Of a DNA stretch of 20,330 nucleotides, positions 8,786-19,157 are shown piece after piece. Each line of letters begins with the position of its first letter. Position 1 is the first letter of the stretch. The translations under genes were made by a program, and so were the position numbers. The stretch spans positions 1 to 20,330 of the forward strand of contig KN817765.1 of assembly GCA_000827495.1 (NCBI GenBank). Reading direction: 5' to 3'. The stretch comes from Hypholoma sublateritium FD-334 SS-4 (Eukaryota > Basidiomycota > Agaricomycetes > Agaricales > Strophariaceae). The notes below the pieces were generated by a model. That model made no database searches. It was given only the letters and a program-made list of their open reading frames with translations, and was not told the origin of the DNA.

Positions 8786-9027
8786 TATTGTGCGTCAATG
8801 CAGGCGAAAAACAAGTGCGTACTGCGATGCCGACATAGTTGTAGGTTAATGGGCACACTGGATCTTATACTTCTCTTCAGATCTTTTCTGCAGATCAAAT
8901 TGATGTCTTGCTTTATGAAGGCACTATGTTTATGCGTCCGCTCGCTCCCGATCAACAGGACCTGCTCTGCAATGACGTTCGACAACTCAACAAGTGGGAG
9001 CTAGGAAGAGATAGTCCGGATCCGTAG
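8785..9027 (+). other. Possible two-exon gene fragment, unrecognised
   Basis: 8785-8814 and 8881-9027 join in phase across a GT-AG intron (8815-8880, GTGCGT donor, TTCTCTTCAG end) and read about 58 residues to a TAG. The second exon includes ADQIDVLLYEGTMFMRPLAP, which looks protein-like. The left edge abuts the GH3 relic, so an upstream exon is not available nearby. It could be a 3' remnant of a plus-strand gene cut by rearrangement, or chance. No family is recognised. Confidence 0.25.
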
Positions 9028-9361
9028 AGAGGGTAATCGAGGCTCGACCGTATCGTCGGCAATCTTCTTGAGTTCGGTGTGCTTCAGTGGCGTCTAATCA
9101 GGCACAAAGTCGTTTGCGTCGAGAGAATTGACGATGGACGCGTACACAGTAAACGGGACAGGGTGGGGGGATAAAAGAAAATTGCCTGTCGGATGAGAGC
9201 GTTCTACTCGTGGGCGACTAGAATCCTGAATCAGATCAGAGACTGGCAGCAGCTTCGCGAGACGCACCTATTGCTCAGGTAAACAGTGGGAACCTTGCCG
9301 TACGCAAGACCAGGCAGAGTACGACGATGGCGAGAATTTTGTCCATTTTTATAAGAACTCA
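9028..9361. other. No assignable gene
   Basis: Short frames only. A GTGAGT site on the minus strand at about 9361 could extend the coding-like unit to the right of here, but no continuing exon keeps phase with confidence. Confidence 0.4.
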
Positions 9362-10273
9362 CTACTTCATGCATCCGCGCACTGCTCCTACGAACGATCT
9401 CTGGGCTCCACCGTCCGACATACTCCGCCACTCCACCACCGCCAGCACCGCCACCAACGCTATTTGGGCACTGTCTCCCATCCAAATAGCGTTCCGACGA
9501 AGTCCATCGTCCGATCCCATGTCCAAGCCGGAAGCCTGTTCTTTGGAGCGACCTGGAGTGTCTGAAGCAATATTGGCAAGGATACTGCAGGACAGAATGC
9601 AGTGGTGAAGCCCGAGTCAACAAAAGTCGGATGTGTGGTACCTGGCGTCCGAGAGGGAGGTGCCCGCGGAGATGGACAGGCCAAAAGGCAGATGCACGCG
9701 TGTCAAGTGACCTTCGGCATCGGTTTCAAATCATAACAAGTCCAGTAGGTGCGCCGTCTTGGCATTCTAGAAGCGGCGGCGCGGTTGAGAACGTTATTGC
9801 GACTTCGTACAAAGAGAGATCTGGTCGTCGAACAGCGGTACGGATGGGGAGCGTGAAAGAATCAAAACCCAGAGAAACCGCTTCTTGATCGATTTCTACG
9901 GTCGCGGTGGTGCAGGAGACGGCGGCGGACTCAAGACGAGGTGTTATGTGCGGGAGGGAGAGTTAGATCGCGTGTTGTCACAGGTCACAAAATATGTCAC
10001 TCCTGGACGAGGATGGTCCAGAAGTTGGTCCTAACTTTGTCAATTTGCAGAATGCTGGCCACATATAGACTTCTCGGAAGCTGAGATTACTGTGCGGCCT
10101 TTCAGCGGCGGCGTCGACGAATGCTGGCCGGGCGCTGTCGACAGTGATTGATGCACGACGTCGGAATGAGTGATCAAGTGGATGATAGGGCTGCCGGTGC
10201 CGTCGTTAAACATTAGCTCGTTCTGTAGCAGGAGTCTTATGGTAGTTCCAGCTAGATCGCTGTCGGCATAGAT
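9362..10273 (-). other. Decayed or mis-framed minus-strand gene, unrecognised
   Basis: Read from high to low coordinates there are three long open stretches. 10043-10273 holds 77 codons with LLLQNELMFNDGTGSPIIHL. 9729-9962 holds 78 codons with VEIDQEAVSLGFDSFTLPIR. 9642-9730 joins 9362-9584 across a clean GT-AG intron (9585-9641, 57 bp) and contains HLTRVHLPFGLSISAGTSL, ending at a TAG. Their composition looks protein-like, and the last join keeps phase over about 100 codons. Between the second and third stretches the frame shifts by one with no usable intron, and the first and second do not join cleanly either. The region is therefore a broken gene or carries sequence errors. No domain is recognised. 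Confidence 0.3.
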
Positions 10274-10429
10274 TCAGTTTATCTTCTGCTTGTCGAAAAC
10301 GTTTGAGTGCACAGCCTGCAAGTTCATCTGGGGTGGACGGCCGCGAGGGTGTACGCATTGTTAAGGTCTGAAGAGGCGGAGTCGGAGAGCATCTGCCGAG
10401 AAACAGTATCATCTATATCAAGCTGTTAG

Positions 10430-11950
10430 CGCAATATACAAAAATGTGATAGTAAACACAATTACAAGAATACAAAAATCGAAGGCCAGGGAATCCGTTC
10501 TCAATCCTGGAAACTTAAGTTCTAGAAGGTCCCTATCACTGAAAAGGACCATCCGCCAACCTGCAGAACCATAAGCGACAAGAAAGTGTGAGAAGAGAAT
10601 CAGCGCACCTTGAAATTTGGACCTGGAGAGTGAGGTTACACAGAGGTACACCTGTCATCGAGGAATCGACATCGTCAAGTTCGGCGTCGTTATGGATTAC
10701 GGTTCCCACGATTCCAATAGCCACGCACTCCGTGAATTGCAACAAGGGCGTGGCATGCATCGGAGGAACGCGACAGCGCTGCGGGCGGCTTGTTTTCGTA
10801 ATCTCCGAGAAGATATCCAGGCAAAACAGTACGCGCAAGTAGAACAAACACCAGCTGGTATCCACAATTCGGCAGTGCGAGGGAGACGATGAGGATAGTT
10901 CTCGCGCGTGGCATCCTGCAAGACTAGCGTCAGCGGAGAGGAAGTTTCGTTTGCACGTTGGCATGTCGCGTCGTACTCGGTGACTTCGATGATGTTCGAG
11001 ATGGCCTGGAGCATGCTGGTGGAATTCCGGATGTGCGAGTGGGGGGAGTGCAATACAGGTGGAAGTCGGCGGGGGACCATCCAGTCGCCTCACACCTAGT
11101 TGGCCGTCGGAGGAACTATGGATTGCTGAACGCACTTTAGCTTTCTGTCGCAAACCTGCTATAAACGCGCATACATTTATACCAAGTAGTGTGCTAAACA
11201 CTGGCAATAGGAGCTCGCTCGGCTATGAATCGAGGTTGCTCGAGGTTGACAATGAAACTTGACATTCGGTTGATGATACAGGACTTGAAATTTTGAAAAC
11301 TACAGCGTAGTCGTCGAGGTCGAAAGCTGTGTGGAAACGGGAGGTCGTGACTCTCTTACGGGAAACCTTCGAGGGCGGTCTTGCGAGGGTGTTCTAGGAG
11401 AAGCTGAGTCGGGATGCAAGAGAAGAAACAGCAAACATGCCCGGGATGCCGGACCGGGACAGTCCCCAGTCGTTTGTTCGCCTCCAATTCCTCTCTCTCT
11501 TTGATCTACACCTTGTCTACACCGAGGCCATTGCTTGACAATGCCCTCCGGCCAATCCACCCTGCTATGTATCTTCCACCTAGCCAATATCTCTGGCCGC
11601 TCCTGCTTCTGTGATCGCCTCAGTCCTATCGTTTTCGACCGCCCACCGCTGCGAATTCCCCTCATTCGCAGAGCTGTTTGTAAAGGCCAATGTGTTTGTA
11701 AAGGTCTGTGTCACGAATGCGCCCGCACCCTATGTTTACTGCGACTCGGGCTATGTACCCATGCACAGGTGTATAGAAGATTGTGTGATGTTTACGACAA
11801 CCCAGACAATTCTATGCACACGGGCTGCTGGGCTCGCTGCGAGGATTTCGGAAAGGAGGAAACAACGCTCGGAGAGCAGCTAAATGCGAATCACAACAAG
11901 ATGGAATATATTGCTAAAACGGTGAATATATAGTATGCATTGCTGGAATT
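10430..11950. other. Long stretch without an assignable gene
   Basis: Overlapping minus-strand frames cover about 10418-11207. Some have hydrophobic runs (TILIVSLALPNCGYQLVFVL at about 10850-10915), and one good intron-like segment with a GCTAAC branch lies at about 10413-10472, but exons in consistent phase could not be assembled. A decayed membrane-protein gene is possible. On the plus strand, 11541-11933 is open for 130 codons and Cys-rich, with a short direct repeat (TTTGTAAAGG at 11677 and 11694); another frame there reads like a signal peptide but lacks a start codon. Neither is convincing. Confidence 0.35.
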
Positions 11951-14900
11951 CTACGCAGTGACAGTCAAATTCGAGGTCTGGAAGGTTTGATCGCTCGTTC
12001 CGACTTTAATGGTGAATACACCGGGTTCGACGACCCAGGCGTTGTTGATTGACCACACAGCCAACTGCGACGAGAGAACCTTTATCGACACCTTAGTGGA
12101 TTTACCAGCGCTGCGAGGACGTCGTAAGGTCAGATAAAGCAATTTCCTTCCGAAAGCAAGCTACTCACGGGATATCCACTTTCTGGAACCCAACGAGCTC
12201 CTGGTTTGGGGTTACAGCAGAGCTTACGAGATCCGTGAGGTATACCTTCGAAAAAGACGGATAATTGAGAATACAAATATCTGCAAATGCAAGAGGAATA
12301 TACCTGCACAACTTCTTTTCCGTCGACTTGTCCGGAATTACGCACAGTAACGGTCACAGTGAAGTCCTCTGTCGTGCTGATTGTTGAGGGTGATACAGTC
12401 AAACCAGAACTACAATTTGGACAAGATTTATCATTGGTCACTTCAAGAGTATTCAAAGACTTACTAGTCGAAAGTGGTGTAACTCAGTCCATGACCAAAG
12501 CTCCAAAGGGGAACAGGACTGTCGAGGACATACTGCCGAATTCGCGATTCTCAGCGTTGTGGTGCATCGCTTCTAGCTCAATGACGAACCTGGTGGCCGA
12601 AAACCAGTGTTCCATTTGGCAAGATCTGGCCGGCATCGATTGGTCGACTGCCCTTGAGGTAATTGTAGAAAACGGGTGTGGTGCCGACTGAACGAGGGAA
12701 AGAGACGGGGAGTTTCCCTGCAACGAGAGCGCGATAAGCAGACGCGTCTGGCCGAGATGAGATGTATCACCTGAAGGGTTTACAGCCCCGAAAACAATCT
12801 CCGCGAGTGCGGAGCCTAAGTAGGCAGAGCAGTCAGGGGGGTACGTGCGACCGCGGATAGCAGGCCTCTCACCTCCAGATTCACCGGGATAGAACTGCTG
12901 GATAACGGCATCCGCATCTACCGAGTCCAATGAGCGTGCGTGTATACCAGGTGAGTCGTACGTACGAACTTGCTTGGATCCACGGCTCGGCGATAGGCTT
13001 CCCGCTGATGAAAACAACCACGGTCGGCTTGCCGGCTGCCTTGACGGCTTGCACAAGCTTCAGCTGGGCACCGACCAGTCCAAGATCGGATAGGTCGACG
13101 TGCTCGCCCGTTGTGGCATTTGTTCCAGGCGTCCAGAGATTGGTCTGATCCAGACTCCAAGTGCCGACCTGGTATGATCCACGGGCGCTCGGAATAGAGT
13201 GTTGTGCAGAGCAATACGTCGCTCACCATCACAACAGCGACATCTGAGTTCTGAGCTGCCTGTACCGCAGCAGGGAAGCCGGATTCATCGTTGGACCAGA
13301 GTTCGCACCCTTGCGCGAAGTTGATCTTCGTCGAGCTGGAAGAGTTGCCCAAGAATTGCTTGAAGCCATCGAGAGGCGAAATTCCGGCTTGCGATGCATT
13401 CAAAAAGACATAGTCCCCAAACTGTGATATCCACGTTTCAGTTACGTGGGCCTGCACGAGCCAATGAAAAGAACCTACAGAGACGCGGTTGACTTGTGGT
13501 CCGATGAGTGCGACAGACCCAATATTTTTCTTCAGAGGAAGTACGTTATTATGATTTTCAAGGAGGATTATGCTGTCTGCGTCTGCCTGTGCTAAAACCA
13601 CCTTCGAGGCAGGGGTGCGGATCGTCGCCAGATAGTCTGCGTATGGATAGGGGTCTAAGAACTGGATGTTAGCGAAGTAAATACATAGTGATGTTTGGTT
13701 TTACCTTCGAAGAGACCCAGAGCGAATTTCGTTCGCAACATGGCTGCAACAGTGAGATCGAGGAACGTAACGTTGACAGTACCAGCCGCGATTTGATCTA
13801 TCATGTAGTATTTGTCAGTGAGATATTCACTCAACGATGGAAACAGGCTTACCTGGGAGGGTCAAGTAGGTGTACGTTCCTACGTTATTGTATCAGTCAA
13901 TTGTAATGTGGACAATCAATCACTCAGCTTACCACCGCCCATCTCGCCACTCAGTCCATTCTCGAGAGCAACTTTGGCTGCGCACTCCCTCGTATCACAA
14001 GTACCGTGGAGATTGATCAACAGATCAACAGATCCAGCGTCGGTGGTGACCCAGTATTTGTAGCCCCATTCATTTCGTAGCTGGTCAGCTGGTTCAGCAA
14101 AGGCGCCCGTCAATGTCAAGTATCGCACTCACAATATCAGTGAGAAGATCTAGCCGGGACGACATGAGTCATTAGGCTCCCATAAAGCAAAATCGGGGAC
14201 GTACGAGTATTGGCAATGGCAGGAATTCCATCGTAGCTCGAGTACGCTGTCATGATCGCCAAGCTGTCCACACACGCCCTGTTGAACGGTTTCAGGAAGT
14301 ACGTTCTCAGTTCCCGCTCGCCGCCTGAAACCTGTGCGATATTCCTGGAAGATTTTGAGTGACTGGCAAAACGTGAGGACTTTCAACTCACAAGCCGCCT
14401 TGAGGGCTTCCAAAGGCCGCGAAATGTTTGCACGTTGCTGCCATACGGGCTGTAGCCGTGCTACTCGCGTTTTTCCGCTTCCCAGATTGAAGTCCGGTGA
14501 TGAAAGCATTGCCCATTTCGCCTGTCAGGAATGGATCTTCACCAAAGTTCTCTTCGACGCGTCCCCAGCGTAATTCACGGGAGAGATCGAGCACGGGGGC
14601 GAAAATCTGCGAGATACCAAGGCCCTCAGCTTCGCTAGCAACAACGTTCGAGACTTGTGAGACGAGCGCAGTATCGAATGAAGCTGCGAGTCCGATGGGG
14701 GAAGGAAATATGGTTCCCTTGTTCGTGAACCCATGAAGCCCTGTCAAATTAGAAAAATGTAAGAACGAAACGGAATTTGCGACCTTGAGGCAGACCTTCC
14801 GACTGGAACATGGCGGGAATACCGAGGGTGGTGTTTTCCATTAAGTATTTTTGTCCGATCGTCACGCCGTAGACAAATTTGTCATAAGGTGTTAGATATC

Positions 14901-15371
14901 CTCCCCAGATGCTGCCGCTCTTCTGTGCCATCATTAGCTCCTGTATCAAGAAATAAGCTATCGGCGACGATATCAAGACGATATGCGTTTTGTGGTTCCT
15001 ACCAAACCGGTCTGATTGTAGGTAAGGGTGTCATCCAGAGGATCATTGAGATTCATCCATCCATCGAGGTCACCTTGAATACTGAGATACATTAGAATAG
15101 CGCCGTCAATTTTCATTCGAGCAAATAAAACAGAAGAACCCACGTACATTTGGGCGACCTTTTCTTCAATGGTCATTCGGGGGAGCAGATCGTTGACTCG
15201 GTCTTCAATGGATGCTTGCGCATTTTTGTAAATTGGCAATGAGCCGTCGGTGTTCGCCCCTCTTGCCTCGAGGGAGAAGTGTAGATCGCCACGTACGCCA
15301 AGTGTGTGCTCTGCAAATATAGGGAGACACGATAACAGTGCAAGTAGCGCTGAGAACGACTTCGAGCCCAT
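11951..15371 (-). CDS. Secreted GH3 glycoside hydrolase (beta-glucosidase/xylosidase type)
   Basis: Nineteen exons join in phase to 2421 nt, 806 residues: 15371-15148, 15081-15003, 14940-14796, 14740-14392, 14344-14205, 14149-14133, 14080-13933, 13879-13853, 13797-13705, 13654-13479, 13421-13227, 13168-12970, 12917-12873, 12815-12771, 12717-12590, 12532-12465, 12409-12304, 12245-12169, 12110-11951. All 18 introns are GT-AG, 47-66 bp. A signal peptide covers about residues 1-20. The barrel domain shows SEGLHGF (148-154), WGRVEENFGEDP (208-219), KHF (254-256) and VTTDAGSVD, whose Asp332 is the expected nucleophile. The second domain has TTGEHVD (Glu553, candidate acid/base) and QQFYPGESGG (604-613). 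WSFGHGLSYTTF leads into a C-terminal fibronectin III-like domain (about 693-800). The enzyme removes terminal sugars from beta-linked oligosaccharides outside the cell; glucose or xylose preference cannot be decided. An in-frame ATG at 15393-15395 is an alternative start, but the signal peptide favours 15371. Confidence 0.95.
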
Positions 15372-16875
15372 AATTCCAAAAAATTGGGTCCACAAGTTTG
15401 GTGATATGGAAGGGGATACACAGCACCTCGCTTATAAGCGTATGTCGATCTGCCTTACGGAGAGAAAGTGGATATCTGGGTAAGTCAAGTTTCGCTGCCG
15501 ACAGGGATTTATTTCGCTGGCGCACCGAAAAAAAGGATTGCTGCAAAACACCTGATCCCTGTTTCGAGAGGCTTGCTTTCCGATGGGCAACATAGCGGCC
15601 CGCGACACAAGGTTTCATGCCGATATTTCTCCACTGCTGCTTCTCAAGAACGCTTAGAAGTCCCCGTCCAGCTGCGAAGTTGGGCAGCTGCTAAAGGAGA
15701 AGTCAGATGTTCCAATCAAGCTCCTAAAAAAATGGGCGTTTGTTTGCTGAGGCTGTCTTGTTTGATAGACGACTTACAGAAGGTGCCGGGCATTTGGGGC
15801 TCGGCGTTAAGGCGGAAAATTAATTGGATGTTCGCAACCATCTTAACACGATTCTAACAATGACGGAGACAGCCGCAAGAAGAGAACTATGTGACCACAT
15901 GTAAGTTCGAATCTTGTTTTGAAAATGAAAACAGGCGGGTGTACAAGCGAGAAAGAATTTGAACTAGGACTTACGGTGGTTCACTATGCGAAGGAAATTC
16001 TTCGCCATACCTGAGCGTGCTAAGAGCTAGCTCTGATCCCTCCTGCTCGTAGTAATCATAATGAGATCACTTCTGCCTGTCATAAGACGAATTGAAGACA
16101 TCGGAAAGTGTGGCCGCGAAAACTGTAGATTAGCTGAGATTTGCCCGGTGACAGCTTGATGATACAAACAAAACTGTCAATGGTACACGCCAGTCGAGAT
16201 ATGCGAACCAAAATATAATAAGTTGGTAATACCGGACGGCTTGAAGTTGCGAACAAGTACAAAACGGCTGAGTTGAAGATGTTGCAACTTGCGATGACGG
16301 TAAGAGGTAAAGCAAGTTAGCATGGCCTACGGGCCGCCACGTCGCACGTCATCCGCGTCATCGGCTTTAGGCTTGTTGAGGCGTCGTATGTACAATCCCC
16401 TCAGAATTCTCAAAAATACCTCTCTGAAGAGGCGCTTGGATCCATTTTCTCCGTACAGATATCTATGCTTCAGTACTTACGCTGAACTAGAGCGGCGTCC
16501 CGGGCTGTATTATTAAACATCCACAACCGTTTTCAGAAATCGATAAAAAGCAAATTTGCAATCGCAAATACTTACATCACTGCTACAGCCAAGTTACAGC
16601 TAAGATATTTGGCAAAACTCGAATCTTTGAAGCGGAAGACAGCGACAATACCCTGGTGTTTGCCAGTTGTTTTGATCCAGGGTTTATTAATTGCGTTGCG
16701 TAAGTCTAGCAGTAAATAGCTTGGTGGTAGTAGTAAGCTAGTAGTACAGAAATAGTCAGGATATTAGTACTAAATAATATGGGCGAGAGCAAGAAAGTAC
16801 ATGTTAAGCAAGTGTTCAGAACAAATCCAAAGCATTGATATACATCCAAAGAGCGACAGCGCAGAATTGAAAAAC
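15372..16875. other. Intergenic between the GH3 5' end and the peroxidase 3' end
   Basis: About 1.5 kb with no recognisable gene on either strand. Frames reach at most 129 codons (15468-15857, plus), show no motif and read through the GH3 promoter. The right end (16690-16800) is AT-rich with short repeats such as TAGTAGTAAGCTAGTAGTAC and probably holds the peroxidase 3' untranslated region. Confidence 0.5.
15430..15439 (-). promoter_or_regulatory. TATA-like box of the GH3 gene
   Basis: GCTTATAAGC, a perfect palindrome containing TATAAG, lies about 60 bp upstream of the GH3 start codon. That fits a leader of about 30 nt. The palindrome makes it strand-neutral, and no gene starts on the other side. 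Confidence 0.45.
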
Positions 16876-17788
16876 CTACGCTTCCCCACCCGCCGATCCG
16901 GAAGAATGAGAGTAAGAGGATGCTCTTGATTTGGCATCGCCAGCAGCGCTAATGAGTGCTTGTTGTCGAAGCAACTTGACAGCGTTTCGGATGTTTGTCG
17001 ACCTGGCTCTGACATCCCTCAAGCCTTGCACATGGTCGGGTTTCCAGCCATCGGGGAGGCGCTCTTCGGATATCCACCTACGAAAGTGGTCGACAGGGAT
17101 CCCCGTCTTGTTGTTGGACTTCGTCTCCCAGACACCGAGGATGATAGCCATTTCGCCTCGTGCAATCTCGGCGTGGACTGCGTCGATGGGCCGGCATTCG
17201 GCCTCTCTCCGAACTCTGGCGCGAGCAACGTCCTCATAGTTGAGCAGAAACTTCTCCTCCGGATCTGAACTAGCATCGATTTCTTTGCGCGAAGGATGTA
17301 CGTCCCGAATCAAAGTTTCTACAAGCTTGCTGTCAATCTCGATGGGTGCGTATTTGTGGCCCTTGCGTGTGTCGTGGTGCACGAGGCTTGCATCGTGTTC
17401 GACGCCGAAGCGTCGATGAACTCCGATTTCATAGAGGTCAAGACTCCGTCCGAATTTGCCAATGAAGAGGAACCCAACGTATGCCAAGAAGTAGGCTAGC
17501 GGGGACGAAAGTCCGTAGCATGCCTTCAGCCCACGAACAATAGCTTGAGCGGTCAACTTCTTTCCATCGCGCGAACTAGAGGATCGAGTTGAGAACGCTG
17601 ATGACCAAGATAAGGGCAGGGTAAGCTCACATGTAGCCATGGTTTGCCATTGCATTCAGTGCAGGACACGGTGCGCGACTGTCACCCGGTTGAGGTGGGC
17701 AGAACCCGTGAATTTCTCCAGCCACGGGACAGACTTTTCCTTTGCCATGAATGTGGCCGACAGGTGGGTGTGATTGCGGGAGGGACAT
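16876..17788 (-). CDS. Heme-thiolate peroxidase (chloroperoxidase/peroxygenase family)
   Basis: Two exons, 17788-17631 and 17575-16876, separated by a 55-bp GT-AG intron (GTGAGC donor), encode 285 residues. DSRAPCPALNAMANHGY (36-52) carries the Pro-Cys-Pro motif, so Cys41 is the expected thiolate ligand of heme. FGVEHDASLVHHD contains the Glu112-His113-Asp114 motif that contacts heme propionate and a metal ion. EERLPDGWKPDH near residues 218-229 is the usual C-terminal family signature. A distal acid-base Glu is expected on the HAEIARGEMAIILG helix (Glu189 or Glu194, inferred). Family members use hydrogen peroxide to halogenate, oxidise or oxygenate organic substrates. The N-terminus has no hydrophobic signal, so this is likely an intracellular or non-classically exported form. 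The tail is Ser/Ala-rich. The length matches short fungal enzymes. The intron falls directly after NHGY, splitting the Ile codon before SRDGKK. Confidence 0.93.
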
Positions 17789-17933
17789 TGGAGGTGCTCC
17801 AAGGACAGCGTTTAGAGAGGTGACGAATACAAGGAAGCGTGTACAAGGACGTCAAACCTCAATCCAGTTTCAAGAGCTTTGCACGAGTACCTTTTGTACT
17901 AGGATTGCCAGGAACCGCTGGGAACGGAGGTAC

Positions 17934-17940
17934 TTATATA
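17934..17940 (-). promoter_or_regulatory. TATA box of the peroxidase gene
   Basis: TATATAA on the minus strand lies about 145 bp upstream of the start codon at 17788, implying a 5' leader of roughly 110 nt. Confidence 0.5.
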
Positions 17941-17972
17941 GAGTACATATGATCAAAATTTAAATATGCCCA

Positions 17973-17988
17973 GCCAATCCCCATTGGC
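17973..17988. promoter_or_regulatory. Inverted pair of CCAAT boxes
   Basis: GCCAATCCCCATTGGC is two CCAAT boxes facing each other with a 4-base spacer, about 35 bp upstream of the peroxidase TATA box. CCAAT is the site of the fungal Hap/CCAAT-binding complex, which is linked to iron and heme genes in ascomycetes. Its use here is inference. Confidence 0.45.
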
Positions 17989-18573
17989 AAGTTATGACAT
18001 ACGCCATGAAGCAGCTTGGAAGCAGCGTGCAGCGGGCTTGGAAATATGCCGCCCGATACAGCCTCAGTTTAGAAATCGTGCAGACCATGCAGTGTGCAGT
18101 GAGTATCTGATATCCAAGAAGAAGAACGGAAGCTTCTTTTTGCGCCTCAGTATTATTTGTAGCCAGAGAAATCAGTCAAATACGAGTCGGCCTAGACCCA
18201 CCATTACCCCCGTGACCCGCACACCCTCGGAAGCCATCAAACACCGACGTTCAGACTGGCGTTAACTTCCGCTTCCTTACTCATGCTCATTGGCTGACGG
18301 ATGAAATGCTTTGCCAGAAAGTTAGGCACCTGGGTAGTACTTGTTGGTATTTTTTCGCAAATAAAACGACGTACTTAATCCGTGCCTGAGAGTCTCTCGA
18401 ATTCCCCGGGCGGCAGAGTTCGTATGCACCAATTTCCAAACACTGGAATATCAACCGGGTCGTTGAGCTGGGAGCTGCTGGGAGTTTAGTCAAAACCCTA
18501 CAAGCGCCCGTCGAATAGGAGTTTGTCTGTCGGAAAAATCTCCTTTAGCATATCAGGTCTGACGGTCCTGGCG
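17989..18573. other. Intergenic, nothing recognised
   Basis: Short frames only (up to 99 codons at 17966-18265, no motif). Confidence 0.5.
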
Positions 18574-18995
18574 ACTCTGATATGGTGTCGTGGTAAACAT
18601 GATTTTCGTATGTCAGTCTGTGATAGGCATGTAGCAAGTCACGGTGTTGGTAAATGCGCAGACATAAGATGCAATAGGACGGTGCGCCGCAAAGCATATG
18701 CCTTTGTTAGGCTAAGTCAGGTAACAGCAGGGTATATCATATGTATCAGGTCGTGTAGCTGAGTACACATGAGTACAGGCATGACGCCTCTGATATGGTG
18801 TCATGATAAATGTGACTTGCGCATACAGGATGCAATATGTTACTATCTAATCAGCGTATTGACGATCAGCAGACATACGGCATGACAAGCAGGTGCAGTC
18901 CAGTATATATACACGGGTTAAGCCAAATCAGGATAACGGAAGGACACACCATAATTATCAAGTTACATAGAGGTTATATTGTCGAGCACAACACG
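18574..18995. repeat. Diverged tandem repeat, two units of about 211 bp
   Basis: Three patches recur in the same order at the same distance. CTCTGATATGGTGTC is at 18575 and 18788. GCAGACATA is at about 18657 and 18868. GTTAGGCTAAGTCAGGTAAC at 18707 corresponds to GTTAAGCCAAATCAGGATAAC at 18917. The spacing is 210-213 bp throughout. Between patches the units are much diverged. No further unit was seen on either side. Confidence 0.65.
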
Positions 18996-19157
18996 CGGGG
19001 CTGCACTGAGAGTATAGGCGTTTAGAAATTGGCCGCGGCGCGTTCTCGATGATGTTCGCGATTCAGGTTGCATTACATTGCTCATAAATCTACTTAGTAT
19101 CGGAACACGTACTATGGTAGAAACGGTTGCAGTCTCAGTACTGCCTAGAACTTCGAG
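18996..19157. other. Intergenic
   Basis: No coding signal. It separates the tandem repeat from the 3' end of the transposon-type gene. Confidence 0.4.

Noticed and set aside
8486..9004. Plus-strand 172-codon Arg/Ser-rich frame
   Set aside because: It covers the minus-strand GH3 relic and reads its complement; no independent support.
10536..11207. Minus-strand 223-codon frame
   Set aside because: It starts at TTG rather than ATG, and adjacent frames look equally protein-like. Hydrophobic runs hint at a membrane protein, but no consistent model was found.
15468..15857. Plus-strand 129-codon frame in the GH3 promoter region
   Set aside because: No motif, overlaps the region immediately 5' of GH3, and no supporting splice or promoter pattern.
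15898..15925. T-arm-like sequence (GTTCGAATC) suggesting a tRNA
   Set aside because: No matching acceptor stem, D-arm or anticodon arm could be placed upstream; weak wobble pairs only.
7181..17788. Hydrolase, GH3 and peroxidase as one biosynthetic cluster
   Set aside because: No core synthase, transporter or regulator is present, the genes are separated by kilobases of debris, and each is common alone in Agaricomycetes.
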